DNA of 64,000 nucleotides from Nocardia ninae NBRC 108245 (GTDB taxonomy: Bacteria; Actinomycetota; Actinomycetes; Mycobacteriales; Mycobacteriaceae): positions 1 to 64,000 of the forward strand of contig NZ_BJXA01000020.1 of NCBI RefSeq assembly GCF_007990755.1, given 5' to 3'. Every line of letters begins with the position of its first letter. Positions within the stretch are counted from its first letter, which is position 1. Of the stretch, positions 8,257 through 20,001 are shown piece by piece. The notes under the pieces were generated by a model. The model was not told the DNA's origin. It saw only the letters and a list, made by a program, of their open reading frames with translations, and did not search any database. The position numbers and the translations under genes were made by a program.

Positions 8257-10221
8257 TCAGCGGGTGTCGCCGAGGACCGCTCCCTCACGGCGCGGGTCGG
8301 CGCCGCCGATCCAGCCGTCGCCGTCGCGTTGCAGCGCGCTGAGTCCGCTGGATTGCGGAGCGACCGTGACCTGGTGGCCTAGTTCGCGGAGGCGGATGAC
8401 CAGGGCATCGTTGTTGCCGTTGTCGGCGGTGTTGATGCTCGGGTGTTCGCCGCCGACGCCGGTGGAGGGGGTGTTGCCTGCGCCGAACGACAGGGCGGAG
8501 ACGGCCTGTTGCGGGTCGAGGCCCCAATCCAGCATGCCGATCAGGGTTTTCACGACGAACTGGATGATCACCGAGCCGCCGGGGGAGCCGGCGATATGGG
8601 TGAGGGCGCCGCGCGTGCCGTCGGGAGCCTTGTCGAAGACGAGGGTGGGGGCCATCGAGCTGCGCGGGCGCTTGTTGGGCTGGATCCGGTTGGCGACCGG
8701 TGCGCCGTCGGTGCCGAGCGGGTCCGCGGAGAAGTCGGTGAGCTGGTTGTTCAGCACGAAACCGTTGACCAGGTGGAACGAGCCGAACGCGGATTCCACC
8801 GTGGTGGTCATGGCCGCCGCGTTGCCGTACTTGTCGACCACCGAGATGTGGCTGGTGCCGTGCTCGGGCGGCTGCGCGCCGACACCGAGCGGGACGGGGC
8901 CGAAGTCGCCGGGCTGTGCGGTGCCCATGCTGCGGCCGCGGTCGATCAGTGCGGAGCGCTGCTTCAGGTAGTTCTTGTCCACCAGGGTCTGCGGCGAATT
9001 GCCCGGCAGCGGAATGAAGTCCGAGTCGGCCACGTACTTGTTGCGGTCCGCGTAGGCGAGGCGCTCGGCCTCGGCGATGAGATGGACGGCGTCGGCCTTC
9101 GGCTTGCCGCCGTTGCGGGCGTCGGAACCGGCACCGAGGTTGTCCGGCGGCAGCGCGGCGAGGTCGAAGTTCTCCAGGATGCCGAGGGTGGCGGCGACGG
9201 TGCTGCCGCCGGACGACGGGTTCGGCATGCCGCAGATCTCGTGTGCGCGATAGGTGGTGCACAGCGCGGTGCGCTTCTTCGCCTGGTAGTTCGCCAGGTC
9301 GGCGGTGGTCATCAGGCTCGGGGTGCGGCCGCCGGACGCGGAGGTGGCCGCGTCCACGATGTCGGCCGCGATAGCGCCGGTGTAGAAGGCTTGGGCGCCT
9401 TCGGTCGCGACGGCGCCCAACGTCTTCGCCATCGCCGGGTTGGTCAACATGGTGTCCGCGGGCTTGGGGGTGCCGTCGGGATTCAGGAAGTACGCCTTCG
9501 CAGCCTCGTCGAGCGCCAGATCCTTGGCGGACTCCGCGATCTGCCCGGCGAAGCGGGGGCTGATCGGGAACCCGCGGTCGGCGAGATCGATGGCCGGGTC
9601 GAACAGTTCCCGCCAGCCGGTCTTGCCGTGGTCGCGGTGCGCCATCTCCAGCATCCGCAAAACCCCTGGCACGCCGATGGATCGGCCGCTGGCGCGCGTG
9701 TTCGGTTTCGGCTCGGACCGATCGGTGTCGCTGACCCAGCGCAGATAGTTCTCGGTGGCCGCCGCAGGCGCGACCTCTCGCCCGTCGTAGGCGTCCACGG
9801 TCTTGGTGTCGGCGTCGTAGTACATCAGGAACGCGCCGCCGCCGATGCCGGAGGCCTGCGGTTCGACCAGTCCGAGCACCGTTTGCGCGGCGATGAGCGC
9901 ATCCGCGGCGGTGCCGCCCTCGCGCAGCACGCCACACGCGGCCTTCGTGGCCACCGGGTTCGCCGTCGCGACCGCGTACGTCTTGGTGCGCACCGCCGTC
10001 ATCCCCGACCGGTAGCCGGTGGAGATCTCCGGGTTGGTGCTGATGTCCTGGGTCTTGCCGTCCGTGGCGCCTGCCGAGGTCGCGGCCACCGGTGTCCCGT
10101 TCGGCACCGTGTCGCAGACGGCTCCGGCTTTGTCCTCGTCGGACGAACAAGCCGTGACCGTCCCGAGGGCGAGCAGCACCACTGCCGCCACACCCGTCCA
10201 CGTTCCTCGCGCGCGCCTCAT
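8257..10221 (-). CDS. ggt: Gamma-glutamyltranspeptidase, lipoprotein
   Basis: A 654-residue exported enzyme that cleaves gamma-glutamyl bonds of glutathione and related peptides. It has a lipoprotein signal peptide with cysteine at residue 25 (VTAC), so it should be anchored outside the cytoplasmic membrane. Autoprocessing would cut before the nucleophile Thr456 in HGTSHISVVDKYGN to give large and small subunits. Further family marks are GGTAADALIAAQ, PQASGIGGGAF, NPSSGGSTVAA, AERLAYADRN, TVESAFGS, FVLNNQLTDF, RPRSSMAPT and GSPGGSVI. Start ATG 10221 lies 6 nt behind TAGAGT. In actinobacteria, which make mycothiol, the physiological substrate is probably imported glutathione or other gamma-glutamyl peptides (inference). 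Confidence 0.93.
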   Translation of the reverse strand: MRRARGTWTGVAAVVLLALGTVTACSSDEDKAGAVCDTVPNGTPVAATSAGATDGKTQDISTNPEISTGYRSGMTAVRTKTYAVATANPVATKAACGVLREGGTAADALIAAQTVLGLVEPQASGIGGGAFLMYYDADTKTVDAYDGREVAPAAATENYLRWVSDTDRSEPKPNTRASGRSIGVPGVLRMLEMAHRDHGKTGWRELFDPAIDLADRGFPISPRFAGQIAESAKDLALDEAAKAYFLNPDGTPKPADTMLTNPAMAKTLGAVATEGAQAFYTGAIAADIVDAATSASGGRTPSLMTTADLANYQAKKRTALCTTYRAHEICGMPNPSSGGSTVAATLGILENFDLAALPPDNLGAGSDARNGGKPKADAVHLIAEAERLAYADRNKYVADSDFIPLPGNSPQTLVDKNYLKQRSALIDRGRSMGTAQPGDFGPVPLGVGAQPPEHGTSHISVVDKYGNAAAMTTTVESAFGSFHLVNGFVLNNQLTDFSADPLGTDGAPVANRIQPNKRPRSSMAPTLVFDKAPDGTRGALTHIAGSPGGSVIIQFVVKTLIGMLDWGLDPQQAVSALSFGAGNTPSTGVGGEHPSINTADNGNNDALVIRLRELGHQVTVAPQSSGLSALQRDGDGWIGGADPRREGAVLGDTR

Positions 10222-10227
10222 GGGGGG

Positions 10228-10233
10228 ACTCTA
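10228..10233 (-). promoter_or_regulatory. -10 hexamer of ggt (leaderless)
   Basis: TAGAGT on the minus strand, separated by six G/C bases from ATG 10221; no ribosome-binding site fits between. Confidence 0.5.
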
Positions 10234-10443
10234 ACGCCCGGCACCGAGACCGGGGGAGAGTTTGTCCGACCAACGCCGGGAGAGTCCGGTGATTCGAGTG
10301 CCGGAAGGAAGTCGGCGCATCGAAGGGATTCTTTCCGGCACAACCAGGCAGGCGTGCGGACGACGAACTCGGTTGCGCGCCACCACATATCCACCCGTCA
10401 CCCGCGTGACCTGCGACGACGCCGAGCGCGGCGGACCGGTCGG

Positions 10444-10449
10444 TAGGCT
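10444..10449 (+). promoter_or_regulatory. -10 hexamer of the HAD gene (leaderless)
   Basis: TAGGCT, 6 nt upstream of GTG 10456. Confidence 0.45.
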
Positions 10450-10455
10450 GGCCCG

Positions 10456-11142
10456 GTGACCATCGAAGCGGTGCTCTTCGACTATTCCGGAACCTTGTTT
10501 CGACTGGAGGAGGACGAATCCTGGGGTGCGGACCTGGTCGCGGCCGACGGCCGCCCCTTCGATGTGCACGAGAAGGCCGAGATCCTGCGCAGGATGACGG
10601 CACCGGTCGGCCAGCTGGTGCGATTCGACGCCGACGGTCAGCACGCCTGGGACAACCGTGACCTGGATCCGAAGCTGCATCGGCGCGCCTACCTCGAGGT
10701 CCTGCGCAAGTCCGGCGTACCGACCGACGACCAAGCCGCCGTCCTCTACGGCCGCCTGATCGATCCGATGTCCTGGACGCCCTACCCCGACGTCGACGAA
10801 GCGCTGACGTCGCTTGCGGCCCAAGGCATTCAGGTCGGTGTGGTGAGCAACATCGCCTTCGACATCCGCCCCGCCTTCACCACCCGGAACTGGGACCGAT
10901 ACATCGACGCCTTCGCCCTCTCCTTCGAGATCGGCGCGGTGAAACCCGATCCCCGAATTTTCGCCGGCACCCTCGACAAGCTCGGCGTCGATCCCGACGC
11001 CGCGCTGATGGTCGGTGACAGCGCCGAGGCAGACGGCGGCGCGACCGCCCTCGGCTGCCGATTCGCCCTGGTAGACCCGCTGCCCACCGCTGAACGCCCG
11101 TCCGGTCTGCTCGACGCATTGCAGCAGCACGGACTGTCCTGA
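10456..11142 (+). CDS. HAD-superfamily hydrolase with DxSGT motif I
   Basis: A 228-residue Rossmann-like HAD protein. Motif I is FDYSGTLF with nucleophile Asp9, but the usual second aspartate (acid/base, DxD) is Ser11. Motif II VVSNIAFD, motif III lysine in GAVKPDP and motif IV MVGDSAEAD are all present, with a helical cap between residues 20 and 95. Loss of the second Asp occurs in dehalogenases and some non-phosphatase members, so a phosphate substrate should not be assumed. It begins at GTG 10456 at leaderless spacing. The 234 bp between ggt and this gene hold only promoters. Confidence 0.82.
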   Translation: MTIEAVLFDYSGTLFRLEEDESWGADLVAADGRPFDVHEKAEILRRMTAPVGQLVRFDADGQHAWDNRDLDPKLHRRAYLEVLRKSGVPTDDQAAVLYGRLIDPMSWTPYPDVDEALTSLAAQGIQVGVVSNIAFDIRPAFTTRNWDRYIDAFALSFEIGAVKPDPRIFAGTLDKLGVDPDAALMVGDSAEADGGATALGCRFALVDPLPTAERPSGLLDALQQHGLS

Positions 11143-11289
11143 TCGACCGGCGCGCCCGTGATCAACACGGCATCATTTCCGGATAACCCCCGCCGCGCCC
11201 GAGTTGTCCGACTCTCGCCGGTGCTCTAGCGTCCTGCTGGCGCACCCGTCGATGCGGGTCGAGAGTGTTGATCGGGAGTGGGGAGCGCC

Positions 11290-11718
11290 GTGGGCGCGGA
11301 CTTTTCGGACGAGGATTTAGCGGTCGCCGAGAAATTATGGGCGCTGACCGAGCTGCCCGAGACCGTCAGAGAAGCACGGGAAGCCGCCTGGGGGTTGGCG
11401 GGATTCGGACTGGCCTATCCAGTGATCATGGGTGTGACGCGCAGCGCCGAGGCTGCGGGCGGCGCGGCCATCCAATTCCTGTTCAGCTGGCTGCTCGGCC
11501 TCGTCGCCTGGGGATTCATCCGCGGTGCCAGCGGCGTGCGGGTGCTGGCGGTCATCTTGGCGCTCGCGCAGGCGGTGGTCGGCTGGCGAACCCAACCCAA
11601 CGACATTCCGTTCGAGCAGTGGATCGTGGCGGTGCTCTTCTCCCTCGGCACGTCGAGCGCCGTCGTCTACCAGCTGTGCCGCGCCGAAGCCAAGGAGTGG
11701 TTCGGCGCCGACGAATAA
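11290..11718 (+). CDS. Four-helix membrane protein of unknown function (DUF2568/YrdB-like)
   Basis: About 142 residues with four predicted transmembrane helices at roughly residues 38-54, 60-82, 84-102 and 112-128, separated by very short loops; the N-terminal 30 residues are charged. The pattern resembles small YrdB-like (DUF2568) membrane proteins, but this is a topology-based guess. GTG 11290 (VGADFSDED) was chosen because GGGAG sits just before it; an earlier in-frame GTG at 11278 lacks a ribosome site. It lies ahead of uvrC in place of the mycobacterial lipoprotein Rv1418, and has no sequence relation to that protein. Confidence 0.6.
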   Translation: MGADFSDEDLAVAEKLWALTELPETVREAREAAWGLAGFGLAYPVIMGVTRSAEAAGGAAIQFLFSWLLGLVAWGFIRGASGVRVLAVILALAQAVVGWRTQPNDIPFEQWIVAVLFSLGTSSAVVYQLCRAEAKEWFGADE

Positions 11719-11857
11719 CGAGCGCGGTGACAGACCTGGGCACTGAACTTCCTGTCCAGCAGCGCGTTTCGACAAAAGGCGGCAGGTCGATCCCGGTCGC
11801 AACCCTGGAGGAGAACCGAACCCGGATCGCCTTGCCGAGCTTGTCGGACGTGCTCGA

Positions 11858-11863
11858 TAGGCT
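11858..11863 (+). promoter_or_regulatory. -10 hexamer of uvrC (leaderless)
   Basis: TAGGCT ends 6 nt before GTG 11870. Confidence 0.45.
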
Positions 11864-11869
11864 TGATGG

Positions 11870-13879
11870 GTGGCAGATCCAGCGACGTACCGGCCCAAGC
11901 CGGGCACGATTCCCGTCGAACCAGGGGTGTACAAGTTCCGGGACGCATATCGGCAGGTCATCTACGTCGGCAAGGCAAAAAGTCTGCGCAGCAGGCTGAA
12001 CTCCTACTTCGCCGACGTCGCGTCGCTGCATCCGCGGACGCGGCAGATGGTCACCACGGCCGCGAGCGTCGAGTGGACCGTGGTCTCCACCGAGGTGGAG
12101 GCGCTGCAGCTCGAATACAACTGGATCAAGGAATTCGACCCCCGGTTCAACGTGCGATACCGGGACGACAAGTCGTATCCGGTGCTCGCGGTGACGTTGA
12201 ACGAGGAGTTCCCGCGTCTGTTCGTCTACCGCGGCGCGCGCAAGAAGGGCGTGCGGTACTTCGGCCCCTACGCGCACGCCTGGGCGATCCGGGAAACCCT
12301 GGACCTGCTGCTGCGGGTGTTCCCCGCGCGCACCTGCTCCAACGGAGTGTTCAAGCGGCACAACCAGATCGGGCGCCCCTGCCTGCTCGGCTACATCGAC
12401 AAGTGCTCGGCGCCGTGCATCGGCCGGGTCAGTGCCGCCGAACACCGCCGGATCGTGGAGGACTTCTGCGACTTCCTGGCCGGGCGCACCGACCGCATGG
12501 TGCGCCAGCTCGAACGCCGCATGCAGGACGCCGCCGAGGACCTCGACTTCGAGAACGCCGCCCGCCTGCGCGACGACGTGCAGGCGCTGCGCCGCGCGCT
12601 GGAGAAGCAGGCCGTGGTGCTCGGCACCGGCACCGATGCCGACGTGATCGCCTTCGCCACCGACGAGCTGGAGGCGGCGGTGCAGATCTTCCACGTCCGG
12701 GACGGCCGGGTCCGTGGTCAGCGCGGCTGGGTGGTCGACAAATCCGGCGACGCCATCGACTCGCCGGAGGCGGGCAGTGAACTGGCCGTGCTGGTCGAGC
12801 AGTTCCTCACCCAGTTCTACGGCGAGCAGGTCGCGGTGGCGGAACTGGGCGAGGCCGAGCAGCCCGCGACCGTGGTGCCCAGGGAGGTGCTGGTCCCCGA
12901 ACTCCCGGCCGACGCCGAGCAGTTGCAGGAGTGGCTGTGCAACCTGCGCGGCTCGGCCGTGCAGCTGCGGGTGCCGCAGCGTGGCGACAAGAAGGCCCTC
13001 GCCGAGACCGTGCAGCGCAACGCGATGGAGGCCTTGCAGCAGCACAAGCTCAAGCGCGCGGGCGACCTGACGTCGAGATCGGCTGCGCTGCAAGCCATCC
13101 AGGACGCCCTCGAACTGGACAGCGCCCCGCTGCGGATCGAGTGCGTGGACATCAGCCACGTGCAGGGCACCGATGTGGTCGCCTCGCTGGTGGTGTTCGA
13201 GGACGGCCTGGCCCGCAAATCCGAATACCGGCACTACACCATCAAGGAGGCCGCTGGCGACGGCCGCTCGGACGACGTCGGCAGCATCAGGGAGGTGACC
13301 CGGCGGCGCTTCTACAAGCTGCAGAAAGAGCGCGAGCTGATGGTGAACGAGGACCTGGCGGCGGTCGAAGCCCTCGACGACACCGCCGAACTCGTGTCCC
13401 GCCCCGGCATCGACCCGCAGACCGGCCGTCCGCGTAAATTCGCCTACCCGCCCAACCTCTACGTCGTCGACGGCGGCGCACCCCAGGTCGCGGCCGCGGC
13501 CGAAGTGCTCGACGAACTCGGCATCACCGATGTCGCGGTGATCGGCCTGGCCAAACGCCTCGAAGAGGTGTGGGTACCGGGGGAGAGCGACCCGGTGATC
13601 ATGCCGCGCAACAGCGAGGCCTTGTTCCTGTTGCAGCGGATCCGCGACGAAGCACACCGGTTCGCCATCACCTTCCACCGCAGCAAACGCTCCCGCCGGA
13701 TGACCGCGTCCGCGCTGGACTCGGTGCCCGGGCTCGGGACGGCGCGCCGAACCGCGCTGGTTACCCATTTCGGTTCCGTCGCCAAGCTCAAGCAGGCCAC
13801 GGTAGAGGAGATCACCGAGGTCCCCGGCATCGGATTGGCCACCGCCAAGGCCGTGCTCGCGGCGCTACAGGAGGGCTGA
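11870..13879 (+). CDS. uvrC: Excinuclease ABC subunit C
   Basis: Makes both incisions at DNA lesions handed over by UvrAB in nucleotide excision repair. The 669-residue protein has an N-terminal GIY-YIG nuclease (PGVYKFRD...[14 protein letters not shown], then [20 protein letters not shown]), the cysteine-containing region [23 protein letters not shown], a UVR domain near residues 205-240 ([23 protein letters not shown]), the RNase H-like 5' nuclease ([11 protein letters not shown]...[10 protein letters not shown]) and C-terminal helix-hairpin-helix motifs ([30 protein letters not shown]). GTG 11870 sits at leaderless spacing. Synteny with Rv1420 supports it. rapZ follows after 243 bp. Confidence 0.96.
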   Translation: MADPATYRPKPGTIPVEPGVYKFRDAYRQVIYVGKAKSLRSRLNSYFADVASLHPRTRQMVTTAASVEWTVVSTEVEALQLEYNWIKEFDPRFNVRYRDDKSYPVLAVTLNEEFPRLFVYRGARKKGVRYFGPYAHAWAIRETLDLLLRVFPARTCSNGVFKRHNQIGRPCLLGYIDKCSAPCIGRVSAAEHRRIVEDFCDFLAGRTDRMVRQLERRMQDAAEDLDFENAARLRDDVQALRRALEKQAVVLGTGTDADVIAFATDELEAAVQIFHVRDGRVRGQRGWVVDKSGDAIDSPEAGSELAVLVEQFLTQFYGEQVAVAELGEAEQPATVVPREVLVPELPADAEQLQEWLCNLRGSAVQLRVPQRGDKKALAETVQRNAMEALQQHKLKRAGDLTSRSAALQAIQDALELDSAPLRIECVDISHVQGTDVVASLVVFEDGLARKSEYRHYTIKEAAGDGRSDDVGSIREVTRRRFYKLQKERELMVNEDLAAVEALDDTAELVSRPGIDPQTGRPRKFAYPPNLYVVDGGAPQVAAAAEVLDELGITDVAVIGLAKRLEEVWVPGESDPVIMPRNSEALFLLQRIRDEAHRFAITFHRSKRSRRMTASALDSVPGLGTARRTALVTHFGSVAKLKQATVEEITEVPGIGLATAKAVLAALQEG

Positions 13880-14122
13880 GGACCATCGGAAACATCGGCT
13901 TTGCTCCGATACACCTATATTCTCGGTACCAGTCGCTAGCCTTCCACGTGCACCACGGAAGGTGATCGCGCATGTCTGCGCCCGATACCGGAACCGGTGC
14001 GGGATGATTCGAGAGGTACCCAGAGAGCGAGCGCAGCGAGTGAACCGACAACACAGCGTGCGACGGCGCACGGCGGAGCCGAGCGCCCGCGAGGTGCAGT
14101 CGTGTGACGGATCCGGTAGGAC

Positions 14123-15103
14123 ATGACACGCGTCGAAGCGAACAACACTGCGGGTAATCCGCGACAGACCGAGGGGCGGGCCGGCCCCTCGAGCGCTGTC
14201 GCAGCGGCGAACCCGCAGGTCGAAGTCGTCATCGTGACCGGACTATCCGGCGCGGGCCGCGGCACCGCCGCCCGCGTACTCGAGGATCTCGGCTGGTACG
14301 TCACCGACAACCTGCCGCCGGAGCTGATCGGCCGGATGGTCGAACTCGGCGCCTCCGCCGACCCGCCGATCCGCAGTCTGGCCCTGGTGATGGACGTGCG
14401 CAGCAGGTTCTTCACCGGTGATCTCTCGGTGGTCACCGAGCAGTTGCGCAAACTCGGCATCGAAACCAGGGTGCTGTTTCTCGAAGCCTCCGACGATGTG
14501 CTGATCCGGCGTTTCGGTTTCGCCCGGCGCCGCCACCCGCTGCAAAGCGAGAGCAAAGACGGCACGCTCTCGTCGGGCATCGCCGCCGAACGCGTCCGGC
14601 TCTCGGCCGTGAAAACCGCGGCGGACCTGGTCATCGACACCACCGAACTGTCCATCCACCAGCTGCACCGCAAGTTGGAGGAGGCCTTCGGCGACGGTGC
14701 ACCCAGTGCATTGCAGCTGACCGTGCAATCCTTCGGCTTCAAGCATGGGGTTCCACTGGACGCCGACATGGTGTTGGATGTGCGTTTTCTACCTAATCCA
14801 CATTGGATACCGGAATTGCGGGAACACACTGGTCAGGAATCAGTGGTGAGCGAGTACGTGTTGTCGCGCCCCGGCGCGGCCGATTATCTGCGTACCTGCC
14901 ACCACCTGGTCGAGCTGACGATGAACGGTTACCGCCAAGAGGGGAAGCGATACATGACGGTGGCAGTGGGCTGCACCGGAGGCAGGCACCGCAGCGTGGC
15001 GATAGCCGAGGCTCTTGGCGAACTGATGAGCGAGGGCACCGGCGGCAGCGAGGGCCCCGCCGACGTGGTGCGCGTCGTGCACCGCGATCTGGGGCGCGAA
15101 TGA
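14123..15103 (+). CDS. rapZ: RNase adapter / nucleotide-binding protein RapZ
   Basis: A 326-residue RapZ/YvcJ-family protein. The N-terminal P-loop domain reads VTGLSGAGRGTAARVLEDLGW; the Walker A lysine position is arginine-glycine (GAGRG), so nucleotide binding may differ from GxSGxGKS members. YVTDNLPPEL and the Walker B-like region follow. The C-terminal domain (from about residue 195) carries DVRFLPNPHW and the near-invariant GCTGGRHRSVAIAE, which in E. coli RapZ binds amino-sugar phosphate and RNA. ATG 14123 is preceded by GGTAGGA. It forms the conserved rapZ-yvcK-whiA cluster (Rv1421-Rv1423). About 25 untranslated-looking N-terminal residues precede the P loop. Confidence 0.93.
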   Translation: MTRVEANNTAGNPRQTEGRAGPSSAVAAANPQVEVVIVTGLSGAGRGTAARVLEDLGWYVTDNLPPELIGRMVELGASADPPIRSLALVMDVRSRFFTGDLSVVTEQLRKLGIETRVLFLEASDDVLIRRFGFARRRHPLQSESKDGTLSSGIAAERVRLSAVKTAADLVIDTTELSIHQLHRKLEEAFGDGAPSALQLTVQSFGFKHGVPLDADMVLDVRFLPNPHWIPELREHTGQESVVSEYVLSRPGAADYLRTCHHLVELTMNGYRQEGKRYMTVAVGCTGGRHRSVAIAEALGELMSEGTGGSEGPADVVRVVHRDLGRE

Positions 15104-15137
15104 GTGCGCGCGAGCCGAGTGTTAGCGAGGCGCTGGC

Positions 15138-16184
15138 ATGACGGGGTGGGAATCCGACCCGAATATCGTCGCGCTGGGCGGCGGGCACGGCCTGTACGCG
15201 ACGTTGACCGCCGTCCGGCGGCTGACCAGAAAGATCTGCGCGGTCGTCACCGTCGCGGACGACGGCGGCTCGTCCGGTCGCCTACGCGCCGAGCTAGGCG
15301 TGCTACCGCCCGGTGACCTACGGATGGCGCTCGCCGCGCTGGCCGCGGACTCCGACGGCATCTGGACCAAGACCGTGCAACACCGCTTCGGCGGCACCGG
15401 CGCACTGGCCGGCCACTCGGTCGGCAACCTCATCCTGGCCGGCCTGACCGAGGTGCTCGGCGATCCGGTCGCCGCGCTCGATGAACTCGCGAAAATGCTG
15501 CGCATCACCGGACGGGTGCTGCCGATGTCGCCCATCGCGCTCGATATCGAAGCGGATGTGGCTGGGCTGGAAGCGGATCCGCGCGTCAGCCGCTGCATCC
15601 GCGGCCAGGTCGCCATCGCGACCACCCCAGGAAAAGTCCGGCGGGTGCGGTTGATTCCGTCCGATCCACCCGCCAGCCAGGAGGCCACCTCGGCCATCGA
15701 ACACGCCGACGTTGTCGTGCTCGGACCGGGCTCCTGGTTTACCAGCGTCATCCCCCATGTGCTCGTCCCCGAACTACGAGAGGCGCTGGTGTACACCCGA
15801 GCGAGAAAAGTTCTCGTGCTGAACCTGGCCGCCGAGCCCGGCGAAACGGCGGGTTTCTCCGCCGAACGGCACCTGCATGTATTGTCCCAGCACGCACCGG
15901 AATTCGTGGTCGACGAAGTTTTGGTCGATTCGGGGTCGGTGCCCGAGGGTCGCGAAAGAGAACATGTGGCGAGAGCTGCCGAACAGTTGCGGGCACGGGT
16001 AACCTTCTCCGATGTCGCCGAAGCGGGAACGGACCGGCATCATCCCGGAAAGCTTGCCGCCGCACTGGATCAACTGATCCGGCAACCTCGGCCACAAATG
16101 GCAGGGCTTCGAGTCGAGGGACGGCACATGGGTCAGGATGTGCGTTCCGGGTTGGGTGGAAAGGAGCGCGTCTCGTGGCGATGA
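15138..16184 (+). CDS. yvcK: YvcK/CuvA family (gluconeogenesis factor, CofD-like)
   Basis: A 348-residue Rossmann-type protein of the CofD/YvcK family, needed in Bacillus for growth on gluconeogenic carbon and in mycobacteria (CuvA) for polar cell-wall synthesis; it binds UDP-sugars. Signatures are [19 protein letters not shown] at the N-terminus, [39 protein letters not shown] and [20 protein letters not shown] 15138 follows the rapZ stop by 34 bp, and its last 10 bp overlap whiA, so the three genes are one transcription unit. Confidence 0.93.
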   Translation: MTGWESDPNIVALGGGHGLYATLTAVRRLTRKICAVVTVADDGGSSGRLRAELGVLPPGDLRMALAALAADSDGIWTKTVQHRFGGTGALAGHSVGNLILAGLTEVLGDPVAALDELAKMLRITGRVLPMSPIALDIEADVAGLEADPRVSRCIRGQVAIATTPGKVRRVRLIPSDPPASQEATSAIEHADVVVLGPGSWFTSVIPHVLVPELREALVYTRARKVLVLNLAAEPGETAGFSAERHLHVLSQHAPEFVVDEVLVDSGSVPEGREREHVARAAEQLRARVTFSDVAEAGTDRHHPGKLAAALDQLIRQPRPQMAGLRVEGRHMGQDVRSGLGGKERVSWR

Positions 16185-17158
16185 CAGCCGATGTGAAAGA
16201 CGAGCTGAGCAGGCTCACGGTGTCGCAAGTCAGTTCCCGCAAGGCGGAACTGTCCGCGCTGCTGCGCTTTGCGGGCGGCCTGCACATCGTCGGCGGGCGG
16301 GTGATCGTCGAGGCCGAGGTGGACATGGGTTCCATCGCACGCAGGCTGCGCCGGGAGATCTTCGAGCTATACGGCTACGGCTCCGATGTGCACGTGCTCG
16401 GCGCGGGCGGTCTGCGCAAGACCTCCCGCTACGTGGTGCGCGTGTCCAAGGAGGGCGAGGCGCTGGCCCGGCAGACCGGGCTGCTCGATGTGCGCGGTCG
16501 TCCGGTGCGCGGCCTGCCCGCCCAAGTGGTCGGCGGCAGCATCGCCGATGCCGAAGCAGCTTGGCGCGGAGCGTTTCTCGCGCACGGCTCGCTCACCGAG
16601 CCCGGTCGCTCCTCCGCGCTGGAGGTCAGCTGCCCGGGTCCGGAGGCGGCGCTCGCGCTTGTCGGCGCGGCCCGCAGGCTCGGCATCACCGCAAAGGCGC
16701 GGGAGGTGCGCGGCACCGACCGGGTCGTGGTGCGGGACGGCGAGGCCATCGGCGCGCTGCTCACCAGGATGGGTGCGCACGGCACCCGCATCGTCTGGGA
16801 GGAGCGCAGGCTGCGCCGCGAGGTGCGGGCCACCGCCAACCGGCTGGCCAACTTCGACGACGCCAACCTGCGCCGCTCGGCAAGGGCCGCGGTCGCCGCG
16901 GCCGCGAGGGTGGAGCGTGCGCTGGAGATCCTCAGCGACGACGTGCCCGACCATCTCGCCGCCGCGGGCAAACTGCGCGTGCAGCATCGGCAGGCCTCGC
17001 TGGAGGAGCTCGGCCAGCTGGCCGACCCGCCGATGACGAAAGACGCTGTGGCGGGCCGGATTCGGCGCTTGCTGTCGATGGCGGACCGGCGGGCCAAGGA
17101 GCTCGGCATCCCCGACACGGAGTCCGCTGTCACGGCCGAATTGCTCGACGAAGCCTGA
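16175..17158 (+). CDS. whiA: Sporulation-type transcriptional regulator WhiA
   Basis: A 327-residue WhiA protein: residues 1-190 form the degenerate homing-endonuclease (LAGLIDADG-like) fold ([38 protein letters not shown]), and residues 230-320 form the C-terminal DNA-binding helix-turn-helix ([37 protein letters not shown]). In Streptomyces it drives sporulation division with WhiB; in non-sporulating actinobacteria it controls division genes. GTG 16175 was chosen because AAGGAG precedes it (16161-16166) and it overlaps yvcK. The cluster ends at a strong hairpin. Confidence 0.95.
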   Translation: MAMTADVKDELSRLTVSQVSSRKAELSALLRFAGGLHIVGGRVIVEAEVDMGSIARRLRREIFELYGYGSDVHVLGAGGLRKTSRYVVRVSKEGEALARQTGLLDVRGRPVRGLPAQVVGGSIADAEAAWRGAFLAHGSLTEPGRSSALEVSCPGPEAALALVGAARRLGITAKAREVRGTDRVVVRDGEAIGALLTRMGAHGTRIVWEERRLRREVRATANRLANFDDANLRRSARAAVAAAARVERALEILSDDVPDHLAAAGKLRVQHRQASLEELGQLADPPMTKDAVAGRIRRLLSMADRRAKELGIPDTESAVTAELLDEA

Positions 17159-17170
17159 TTCGGGAGTTTG

Positions 17171-17210
17171 TCATCCGGTCGGTCGACCAGCGTGTCGACC
17201 GGCCGGATGA
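17171..17210. terminator. Hairpin terminator after whiA
   Basis: Arms TCATCCGGTCGGTCGAC (17171-17187) and GTCGACCGGCCGGATGA (17194-17210) pair over 17 bp with a single G-T wobble and a 6-nt loop, 12 bp past the whiA stop. There is no T tract. Confidence 0.8.
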
Positions 17211-18774
<1,564 letters not shown>

Positions 18775-18778
18775 GGCC

Positions 18779-19993
18779 ATGACAGTCAAAACTCTCGAGG
18801 ATCTGCTGAAAGAGGGTGTCGAAGGTCGGGGCGTCCTGGTGCGCTCCGACCTGAACGTCCCCCTCGACGACAACGGTCAGATCACCGATCCCGGTCGCAT
18901 CATCGCCTCGGTGCCGACGCTGAAGGCGCTGGTCGAGGCCGGCGCGAAGGTGGTCGTCACCGCGCACCTCGGCCGCCCGAAAGGCGAGCCGGACCCGAAG
19001 CTCTCGCTGGCGCCGGTCGCCGCGAAGCTCGCCGAAGAGCTGGGCCGCAACGTCCAGCTCGCCGGTGACGTGGTCGGCGGAGACGCGCTCGCGCGTTCCG
19101 AGGGGCTGACCGACGGCGATGTGCTCCTGCTGGAGAACATCCGCTTCGATCCGCGCGAGACCAGCAAGGACGACGCGCAGCGGGCCAAGCTCGCCGCCGC
19201 GTTGGTCGAGCTGGTCGGCGACGACGGCGCGTTCGTCTCCGACGGTTTCGGTGTGGTGCACCGCAAGCAGGCGTCGGTGTACGACGTGGCGAAGCTGCTG
19301 CCGCATTACGCGGGCAAGCTGGTCGCGGCCGAGGTCGAGGTGCTGGCCAAGCTGACGCAGGACACCGAGCGGCCGTACGCGGTCGTGCTCGGCGGCTCCA
19401 AGGTCTCCGACAAGCTCGCGGTGATCGAGGCGCTCGCGCCGAAGGTCGACACGCTGGTCATCGGCGGCGGCATGTGCTTCACCTTCCTTGCCGCCCAGGG
19501 TCTTTCGGTCGGCAGCTCGCTGCTGCAGGAAGAGATGATCGAGACCTGCAAGGGCCTGCTCGACCAGTACGCGGACGTGATTCATCTGCCGCGCGACATC
19601 GTGGCGGCGAGCAAGTTCGCCGCCGATGCCGACTCGAAGGTCGTGCCCGCGCACGAGATTCCGGACGGCTGGATGGGCCTGGACATCGGACCCGAATCCA
19701 CCGACCGGTTCGCGGCGCTGCTGACCGAGGCGAAGACGGTGTTCTGGAACGGCCCGATGGGCGTGTTCGAGTTCGAGAACTTCGCGGCCGGTACCCGCGG
19801 CGTGGCCGAGGCCATCGTCACGGCCACCGGTAAGGGTGCGTTCACCGTCGTCGGCGGTGGCGATTCGGCCGCGGCCGTGCGTGCGCTCGGGCTGCCCGAT
19901 GACGGTTTCTCGCATATCTCCACCGGCGGCGGCGCGTCGCTGGAATACCTGGAGGGCAAGGAACTTCCGGGCATCGCAGTGCTGGAAGATTGA
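18779..19993 (+). CDS. pgk: Phosphoglycerate kinase
   Basis: Transfers phosphate from 1,3-bisphosphoglycerate to ADP. The 404-residue protein begins [17 protein letters not shown] at ATG 18779, four bases after the gap stop; longer in-frame extension into gap is rejected. Marks are [19 protein letters not shown] (phosphoglycerate binding), [41 protein letters not shown] and the nucleotide loop [21 protein letters not shown] has a valine-histidine where many enzymes have FGTAHR; this form is usual in mycolic-acid actinobacteria as I recall. It couples directly to tpiA. Confidence 0.96.
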   Translation: MTVKTLEDLLKEGVEGRGVLVRSDLNVPLDDNGQITDPGRIIASVPTLKALVEAGAKVVVTAHLGRPKGEPDPKLSLAPVAAKLAEELGRNVQLAGDVVGGDALARSEGLTDGDVLLLENIRFDPRETSKDDAQRAKLAAALVELVGDDGAFVSDGFGVVHRKQASVYDVAKLLPHYAGKLVAAEVEVLAKLTQDTERPYAVVLGGSKVSDKLAVIEALAPKVDTLVIGGGMCFTFLAAQGLSVGSSLLQEEMIETCKGLLDQYADVIHLPRDIVAASKFAADADSKVVPAHEIPDGWMGLDIGPESTDRFAALLTEAKTVFWNGPMGVFEFENFAAGTRGVAEAIVTATGKGAFTVVGGGDSAAAVRALGLPDDGFSHISTGGGASLEYLEGKELPGIAVLED

Positions 19994-20001
19994 GGAGTGC
20001 T

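Noticed and set aside
8443-10446. 667-codon plus-strand frame opposite ggt
   Set aside because: Antisense shadow of a clear gamma-glutamyltranspeptidase gene.
11552-13768. 738-codon minus-strand frame opposite uvrC
   Set aside because: Antisense shadow; uvrC has all family motifs.
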